From contig CALFSV010000409.1 in assembly GCA_937916485.1 (NCBI GenBank), positions 1 through 10,974 of the forward strand: a stretch of 10,974 nucleotides of DNA, read 5' to 3'. Positions 6,917 to 10,974 of this stretch are shown here, in pieces. A program made the position numbers and the translations under genes. Under the pieces are notes generated by a model. It had not been told where the DNA came from and did no database searches. It saw nothing but the letters and a program-made list of their open reading frames with translations. The stretch comes from an uncultured Paracoccaceae bacterium (GTDB taxonomy: Bacteria; Pseudomonadota; Alphaproteobacteria; Rhodobacterales; Rhodobacteraceae). The first letter of the stretch is position 1; each line of letters opens with the position of its first letter.

Positions 6917-7822
6917 TTAGAATGGCTTCGCGCCACGATGATAGGGTATGACTGAAATGTTCTTGCCAATTTCAATTGTCATTAGATCTTCGGCCACGAG
7001 AACCGTCCCATCGAATTCTGCAGCGATCTCCGCCATCACCTGTCCAATCGGCATAGGATGGGGCGGGAGCAGCACGAGATGAGTGAGCATCGCCAGTTTA
7101 GGGCGGGTTTGCGCAAAAACGCGCCCCACGTCTTGAGGCGTTGCGTGGTGGTCGATGGCAATTTTTGCTCTGGGGTTGGCTTCAAAGGTCGCCGGTGTCG
7201 CAGCGGCGACCTCATGAATAAAAACGTCCGCTTCCTGTGCTTGAGCTATCAAGTTTTCATTATATCGCGTGTCATGACTGTGGACAAAGACATGACCACA
7301 ATATTCGACCCTAAACGCATAGGCGGGGCGAATGAATTCTCCATGATCAACTTCAATGGCAATTATCTTCAGCCCATTACGATCGAACACAACTCCCTCC
7401 GAATAGAGGTGGGGAATAATTCGCATGTGCTCAGGATCAATTTCATGATCGGCGACCCTGATGTCACGATCTGGACGCGTGACCAACCACGATCCTTCGG
7501 CGATATCGTTCACTCCTGGCGGCCCATAGACATGTAAAGGACCACCTCGATTGGCAAAGGGTTGTTGGATGGTGCCAGTCATCAATAAATCAAAGAGGCC
7601 AGAATAATGATCGGAATGGTAATGCGAGAGAATTACCGTATCCGTACATCCGAGCGAAAACCCCGCTTGAGACATGCGAATGACCGTCCCACGGCCGCAA
7701 TCAATCAGGACCTTTTCATGACCAGCTTCGATCATAGTGCTGGTGCCAAAAGCCTGTATATCAGGATTTGGGATCCCCGTACCAAGAAGCGTTATTCGCA
7801 ATGTATCTGTTTTCGCGTTCAT
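6917..7822 (-). CDS. Metallo-beta-lactamase-fold hydrolase (RNase Z/arylsulfatase-like subgroup)
   Basis: This 301-residue protein is the first gene of the operon. The dinuclear metal site is complete: SHYHSDH (66-72, giving His67, His69, Asp71, His72), His160 (EVDHGEF), Asp184 in SHDT, and His248 in LTHL. LLGTGIPNP (12-20) and the PAYAFRVE stretch (166-173) place it with the RNase Z/arylsulfatase-like branch, many members of which are small-molecule hydrolases. The bridging-aspartate loop reads S-H-D-T where relatives usually have S-G-D-T. The ATG at 7822 is chosen because AGGTGAG stands 7 bases upstream. A longer in-frame start at 8017 would run through the promoter region into the regulator gene. 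In this context a lactone or aryl-ester bond is a plausible target; the substrate is unknown. A gap of 31 bases separates it from the demethylase gene. Confidence 0.82.
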   Translation of the reverse strand: MNAKTDTLRITLLGTGIPNPDIQAFGTSTMIEAGHEKVLIDCGRGTVIRMSQAGFSLGCTDTVILSHYHSDHYSGLFDLLMTGTIQQPFANRGGPLHVYGPPGVNDIAEGSWLVTRPDRDIRVADHEIDPEHMRIIPHLYSEGVVFDRNGLKIIAIEVDHGEFIRPAYAFRVEYCGHVFVHSHDTRYNENLIAQAQEADVFIHEVAAATPATFEANPRAKIAIDHHATPQDVGRVFAQTRPKLAMLTHLVLLPPHPMPIGQVMAEIAAEFDGTVLVAEDLMTIEIGKNISVIPYHRGAKPF

Positions 7823-7913
7823 GAAATTTCTCACCTTTAAGTAAAGCTTGTGAGAAATTTGATATGATGTAAAATCAAAATTTAGACCGATCCATAAAAA
7901 AATGATATAACTT
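7823..7913. promoter_or_regulatory. Divergent promoter region with an 11-base perfect inverted repeat
   Basis: This is the whole gap between the divergent operon and regulator genes. AAATTTCTCAC (7824-7834) and GTGAGAAATTT (7850-7860) form a perfect inverted repeat around a 15-base spacer that itself contains CTTTA-AG-TAAAG. As DNA it could be an operator. In mRNA made leftward, the arm nearest the start codon contains the hydrolase gene's ribosome site (GGTGAG), so a folded leader would hide it. LysR proteins usually bind such divergent gaps at interrupted dyads, which makes this the obvious candidate site. No clear -35/-10 pair stands out; TATGAT at 7863-7868 and TATAAC at 7906-7911 are possible rightward -10 boxes. 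Confidence 0.6.
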
Positions 7914-8825
7914 ATGAACCCGAAATATCTCGCACAGCTCGCAACGATTGTAGAACTCGGCTCGGTGACAAAAGCCGCGCAAAAGCTGAATACAACCCAA
8001 CCCACATTGTCGCGCACAATTAAGTTGATCGAGGATCGCGTGGGCGCTCCGATCCTACGGCGTGGGCGTCACGGCGTTACGGCAACTGAAATTGGCTTTC
8101 GGTTGGCAGAGTCAGGGCGAGAGATATTGCGCAGGTCTCAACAGGCCGAAACAGCCATACGAGAGTGGAAAGATGGGCAAGTTGGCGAAATCAGGATCGG
8201 TGTCGGCCCAATGCTTGCCGCAACATTGATGGGGGATTTTTTCTCTCAAATGGTTTTGGCACCACCCAATTACGGTATTAAAATCGTCTGCGAATATGCT
8301 GCACGCTTGGTCGAAAGATTGCATCAAGGTCAACTCGATGTTGCAATTATTCCATATGATCTGAACCGAGGTGAAGACCAATTGGTGCGTGAAAAATTAT
8401 TTCAAGACCAGTTGGCCGTATTCGTTGGCGGAAATGATCCATTGGCCAATGAAAAAAATGTCGTACCCAAAAGGTTAGTACACCATAAATGGATTTCAGT
8501 CGGTGAAATCTCAGGTCTGTTTGACATTACCCGCGACACGCTGAACCATCTCGGTTTGTTGGATGTAATGCCGACTCTGGAAAACACCGGAGATGTGACC
8601 ATGACTTTTAGGATACTTGAATCGACCCGGTCCTGCAGCGTTTTGCCATCACGTATTTTAGGTGAGATTCAGCCCCGTTACAACATCGCACCTGTGGACC
8701 TAAACGTTGATTTGCTCGCGCGTACTTTTGGCCTTTGGACCACGAGTTCAAGCAGAGACCTTTTAGAAACCGTAGATTTCTCACATCGCTTAAATATTTA
8801 CCTTGCTGAAAAAGGATTGAATTAG
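7914..8825 (+). CDS. LysR family transcriptional regulator
   Basis: This 303-residue protein has a standard LysR layout. The N-terminal winged helix-turn-helix (about 3-62) shows LGSVTKAAQKLNTTQPTLSR (17-36) and IEDRVGAPILRRGRHGVTAT (40-59). A linker helix follows, and then the effector-binding domain from about residue 90. Such proteins typically sit divergent to the genes they control and respond to a pathway substrate or intermediate, so the leftward aromatic operon is the likely target. No good ribosome site precedes the ATG at 7914, although this start gives the normal LysR N-terminus. Hand counts of three 60-base lines give 90 of 180 G+C, like the operon and unlike the next gene. The stop codon ends on the first base of a repeat unit. 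Confidence 0.93.
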   Translation: MNPKYLAQLATIVELGSVTKAAQKLNTTQPTLSRTIKLIEDRVGAPILRRGRHGVTATEIGFRLAESGREILRRSQQAETAIREWKDGQVGEIRIGVGPMLAATLMGDFFSQMVLAPPNYGIKIVCEYAARLVERLHQGQLDVAIIPYDLNRGEDQLVREKLFQDQLAVFVGGNDPLANEKNVVPKRLVHHKWISVGEISGLFDITRDTLNHLGLLDVMPTLENTGDVTMTFRILESTRSCSVLPSRILGEIQPRYNIAPVDLNVDLLARTFGLWTTSSSRDLLETVDFSHRLNIYLAEKGLN

Positions 8826-8931
8826 GTGCTGTTAAACTAATGAGAACTCGCATCAGATTGCTAGCGCAGCCTGTATCTATGCGCTCAATAGTTGGCGCCA
8901 CTCCACACCCAGCCCTCGTAGCGCCTTAAGC
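8825..8931. repeat. Intergenic repeat, copy 1
   Basis: This 107-base unit begins GGTGCTGTTAAACTAATGAG at the last base of the LysR stop codon. Bases 8839-8903 match 10526-10590 at 61 of 65 positions, and 8903-8931 match 10675-10703 at 28 of 29. A 6-pair hairpin (AGCGCA 8863-8868 / TGCGCT 8880-8885, 11-base loop) lies within; the stem is unchanged between copies and two of the four substitutions fall in the loop. A partial tandem copy follows immediately. Nothing shows that it is coding. It may be a mobile intergenic repeat or an insertion-sequence remnant. Confidence 0.8.
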
Positions 8932-8967
8932 GGTGCTGTCAGACGAATGAGAACTCGCATCAGATTG
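8932..8967. repeat. Intergenic repeat, partial tandem copy 2
   Basis: The first 36 bases of copy 1 are repeated 107 bases downstream with three mismatches, including an exact 22-base match (8839-8860 with 8946-8967). The similarity then stops abruptly. The start GGTGCTGTCAG matches the insertion-sequence terminus at 155-145 (GGCACTGTCAG) at 9 of 11 bases, so these units could be solitary ends of a related element. That is a guess. The rest of the gap, 8968-9091, holds a 6-pair hairpin (AGAGCA-CGCC-TGCTCT, 8981-8996) and a terminator-like hairpin. Confidence 0.75.
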
Positions 8968-9027
8968 TTTGGCTGTCATCAGAGCACGCCTGCTCTTGTA
9001 TGAGAGTGATCTAATTCGGATTGAGAG

Positions 9028-9055
9028 GCAGCCTAGTGGATGATAGGCTGCTTTT
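9028..9055 (+). terminator. Intrinsic terminator-like hairpin upstream of the aldehyde dehydrogenase gene
   Basis: GCAGCCTA (9028-9035) and TAGGCTGC (9044-9051) pair perfectly over 8 bases with an 8-base loop, followed by TTTTCTGTAGTTT. It could end transcripts from the LysR side. Only 36 bases separate it from the next start codon, and I see no usable promoter in that space, so it could equally be an attenuator in the leader of the downstream gene. Confidence 0.65.
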
Positions 9056-9091
9056 CTGTAGTTTCTTCGCAGTAAAATTTAAGGGTTCAAT

Positions 9092-10504
9092 ATGAAACAA
9101 AAGAAACTCGAGCAGGTTTTGCAAATCCAGCGTGAGGCCTATTTTTCAGACCCAATTGAGACATATGAAACTCGTATCCAGGCCCTTATCCAATTGAAAA
9201 GGATGATTTTGGATAATCAAGACGCTATTTGCAATGCCATTGAACTTGATTTTGGATGTCGACCTAAGGAAGAGACGCAAGTGGCTGAGATATTGATGGT
9301 CCTTGCGGAGATCAAAGCGACACTTAAAGAGCTTAAATATTGGATGAAGCCGCAAAGGCGTACTAATAACTGGTTGCTGTTTCCTGGACTTAAGAACAGG
9401 GTTATTCCACAGCCATTAGGCGTTGTGGGCATCATCGTGCCTTGGAATTTCCCACTTAATCTGAGTTTGCTTCCCTTAGTATCGGTGTTTGCTGCGGGAA
9501 ATCGGGCAATGATAAAAATGTCTGAAAACTCGATGCATCTTGCTCAACTTCTTTCGAAAATAACACCGCTTTATTTTCCAAACGATAAGTTGTCTATGAT
9601 TATTGAAACAGGGGATGTCGGCCCCAGGTTTTCCGCACTTCCTTTTGATCATTTAATTTTTACTGGCTCGACTGATACTGGGCGGAAGGTCATGGAAAAC
9701 GCTGCTAAAAACCTCACACCAGTTACTCTAGAGTTGGGTGGTAAGTGTCCAGCTATTATTACTGAGAATTTTCCTCTCAAAAAAGCTGTTGAGCGCATTT
9801 TATATGTGAAACAGTTCAATGCTGGGCAGATTTGTACCTCGGTAGATTATGTCTTTGTTCCGCAATCTCACTTAGAGCGGTTTGTTGATATGGCAAAGAC
9901 TATAGCTCCACATTTGGTGCCCGATATTACGTCTGTAGGTTATACATCAATAATTAATGATCAGGCTTATTCGCGAATTGTAGATACTGTTGCAGAAGCT
10001 GAGGCTGCTGGCTGTCGGATTGTGGCTTTGAGTGATCAGTTTCCAGACGCAGCAATACGCAAATATCCCCTTACATTAATTATTGACCCTCCGGTGCGAG
10101 GCTTGGCAATTGAAGAACGTGAAATATTTGGCCCGCTTTTGTTGGTAAGAACTTATTCAGATAAACAGCAGGTTATTAAATATATTCAGCCAAAACCATG
10201 GCCCCTGGCGATCTACCCTTTTACTAAAGACATATCGCTGGCTGACTTCTATATTGATCAATTAATGTCTGGCGGTGTGACCGTGAATGATGCTTTGATA
10301 CATGTTGCTCAGCATGACTTACCATTTGGTGGTGTAGGTGCAAGCGGCATGGGGCACTATCATGGCTATGAAGGGTTTTTGACGTTTTCAAAACTACGCC
10401 CAGTTTCTTATCAAAGTCGATTTTCTCTAGTTCGTCTATTTTATCCACCATACTCTTCAAGTTTTAGACGATTATTTCGACTGCTCATGCGGTTTTTTAA
10501 CTAG
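9092..10504 (+). CDS. NAD(P)+-dependent aldehyde dehydrogenase, coniferyl aldehyde dehydrogenase-like
   Basis: This 470-residue aldehyde dehydrogenase superfamily member should oxidise an aldehyde to a carboxylic acid in the cytoplasm. It has the oxyanion Asn119 in VPWNFP, Lys142 for cofactor binding, FTGST (190-194), the general base Glu214 in LELGG, the catalytic nucleophile Cys248 in GQICTS, and Glu344 in EIFGP. The compact length and the basic, Tyr/Pro-containing C-terminus (LFYPPYSSSFRR) resemble coniferyl aldehyde dehydrogenases of the CalB type, which turn coniferaldehyde into ferulate and would fit a lignin-phenol setting. ATG 9092 is the first possible start, since TAA at 9080-9082 is in frame, and it has AAGGG 6 bases upstream. 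Hand counts of four 60-base lines give 95 of 240 G+C, against about half in the LysR gene. With flanking repeats, this suggests separate acquisition. Confidence 0.87.
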   Translation: MKQKKLEQVLQIQREAYFSDPIETYETRIQALIQLKRMILDNQDAICNAIELDFGCRPKEETQVAEILMVLAEIKATLKELKYWMKPQRRTNNWLLFPGLKNRVIPQPLGVVGIIVPWNFPLNLSLLPLVSVFAAGNRAMIKMSENSMHLAQLLSKITPLYFPNDKLSMIIETGDVGPRFSALPFDHLIFTGSTDTGRKVMENAAKNLTPVTLELGGKCPAIITENFPLKKAVERILYVKQFNAGQICTSVDYVFVPQSHLERFVDMAKTIAPHLVPDITSVGYTSIINDQAYSRIVDTVAEAEAAGCRIVALSDQFPDAAIRKYPLTLIIDPPVRGLAIEEREIFGPLLLVRTYSDKQQVIKYIQPKPWPLAIYPFTKDISLADFYIDQLMSGGVTVNDALIHVAQHDLPFGGVGASGMGHYHGYEGFLTFSKLRPVSYQSRFSLVRLFYPPYSSSFRRLFRLLMRFFN

Positions 10505-10511
10505 GTAAAAT

Positions 10512-10703
10512 GGTCCTCTCATACAAATGAGAACTCGCATCAGCTTGCTAGCGCAGCCTGAACCTATGCGCTCAATAGTTGGCACCACTCAGTAAGAGCG
10601 GCAGTTCGATTGAGCTTGAAATTGTCTCGTGAGTAGAAGTGGCGTTCATTTAGGACTGTACAAGCAATCTAACCCCACACCCAGCCCTCGTAGCGCTTTA
10701 AGC
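10512..10703. repeat. Intergenic repeat, copy 3 (interrupted)
   Basis: The unit starts 7 bases after the dehydrogenase stop with GGTCCTCTCATACAAATGAG, which matches the start of copy 1 at 15 of 20 bases. The well-conserved 65-base block is 10526-10590 and the 29-base block is 10675-10703. Between them lie about 84 bases (10591-10674) absent from copy 1, so one copy has lost, or the other gained, an internal segment. The AGCGCA/TGCGCT hairpin (10550-10555 / 10567-10572) is kept. Together with copies 1 and 2 it brackets the dehydrogenase gene in direct orientation, 1,687 bases apart. Confidence 0.78.
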
Positions 10704-10974
10704 AAACCACAGTGGCCCCAGCAGGCAAACAGCCGCGTAACCACGTGCAAAACCGCACATGTTTGCAACGACGCGCAGGCGTGCGGGCGCGTGGCGGAAA
10801 TAGACTCGCAAATCAAGTATCAAATGAGGAAATTCTACGTGGTTCCACGCCACTTTGTCTCGCTGAGCGTCTCGCTGAGATTTGCTCATTGTTTAGGATA
10901 TTTGGCTATGTGTTTGATTTTGTGGTGCCCCCACACGGCACCTAACATATATCCTTGGACATTTTTTAATAAGA
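10704..10974. other. Region without a convincing gene
   Basis: No open frame here has a credible protein. A 63-codon leftward frame (10698-10889) and a 77-codon rightward one (10712-10945) overlap the hairpin and have no recognisable motif or ribosome site. Small structures present are a CGTGG-TT-CCACG dyad (10838-10849), a 10-base direct repeat TCTCGCTGAG (10858-10867 and 10870-10879), and GGTGCC/GGCACC (10924-10929 / 10937-10942). The T-run at 10961-10966 is too far from the last of these for a confident terminator. Confidence 0.6.
10741..10794 (+). other. Long bulged hairpin, possible structured RNA or mobile-element end
   Basis: The right arm 10775-10794 pairs continuously with a left arm in three blocks: CCACGTGC (10741-10748), CCGCAC (10753-10758) and GTTTGC (10761-10766). 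The only interruptions are the bulges AAAA and AT, both on the left side, and the terminal loop has 8 bases. This makes 20 pairs, three of them G-U if read as plus-strand RNA. CCG/CGG (10733-10735 / 10795-10797) can extend it. One-sided bulges occur in structured RNAs and in single-strand recombination sites. I cannot assign it to a family. Confidence 0.5.

Noticed and set aside
6886..6975. A 30-residue longer start for the O-demethylase
   Set aside because: It would overlap the preceding hydrolase gene and lacks family similarity, while ATG 6885 has AAGGAA at correct spacing and begins where LigM-like proteins begin.
7823..8017. A 65-residue N-terminal extension of the MBL hydrolase
   Set aside because: It crosses the divergent promoter and the LysR start; ATG 7822 has a strong AGGTGAG site and starts at the family's usual point.
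8839..8931. A short protein encoded by the repeat on the minus strand
   Set aside because: The frame is open in both long copies, but three of four substitutions in the 65-base block change residues and copy 3 carries stops in its extra segment.
8825..10703. CRISPR array
   Set aside because: The repeats are few, irregularly spaced, of unequal length, and separated by a full gene.
10511..10800. Integron-type attC cassette site after the dehydrogenase gene
   Set aside because: The bulged hairpin is suggestive, but I find no paired RYYYAAC and GTTRRRY core boxes at its ends.
8825..10942. A 2.1-kb transposon with inverted ends GGTGCTGT (8825) and ACGGCACC (10935-10942)
   Set aside because: Only about 8 terminal bases correspond, similarity stops beyond them, there is no target duplication and no transposase inside.

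Overview
The window looks like the chromosome of a marine alphaproteobacterium, probably Rhodobacterales/Roseobacter-like. This rests on base composition near 50% G+C, a TRAP-TAXI transporter paired with a tetrahydrofolate-type O-demethylase, and dense use of AGGAG-type ribosome sites. The taxon is an inference; no rRNA or marker gene is present.

Layout. Bases 1-155 are the end of an insertion sequence, with the N-terminus of an IS6-family transposase running off the left edge. From 7822 down to 191 six genes run leftward as one apparent operon. In transcription order they are a metallo-beta-lactamase-fold hydrolase, a LigM/DesA-like aryl O-demethylase, a TAXI solute-binding protein, a fused TRAP permease, a fumarylacetoacetate-hydrolase-family enzyme and an intradiol ring-cleavage dioxygenase closest in motifs to hydroxyquinol 1,2-dioxygenases. 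A LysR regulator (7914-8825) is divergent. The 91-base gap between them holds an 11-base perfect inverted repeat that covers the ribosome site of the first operon gene. Further right lies a coniferyl-aldehyde-dehydrogenase-like gene (9092-10504), more A+T-rich than its neighbours and bracketed by copies of a non-coding repeat. The last 270 bases carry no convincing gene but hold a long bulged hairpin.

How the genes may work together. Known family roles suggest a catabolic unit for a methoxylated, lignin-derived phenol. TAXI/TRAP imports it, the demethylase moves its methyl group to tetrahydrofolate, the intradiol dioxygenase opens the ring, and the FAH-family and MBL-fold hydrolases process the product. 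The combination of LigM-like demethylase, intradiol enzyme and FAH enzyme, with no maleylacetate reductase or muconate cycloisomerase in view, does not match a standard pathway I know. It is the best candidate here for an undescribed route. The IS lies only 35 bases past the last operon gene, so the operon may have lost a 3' part.
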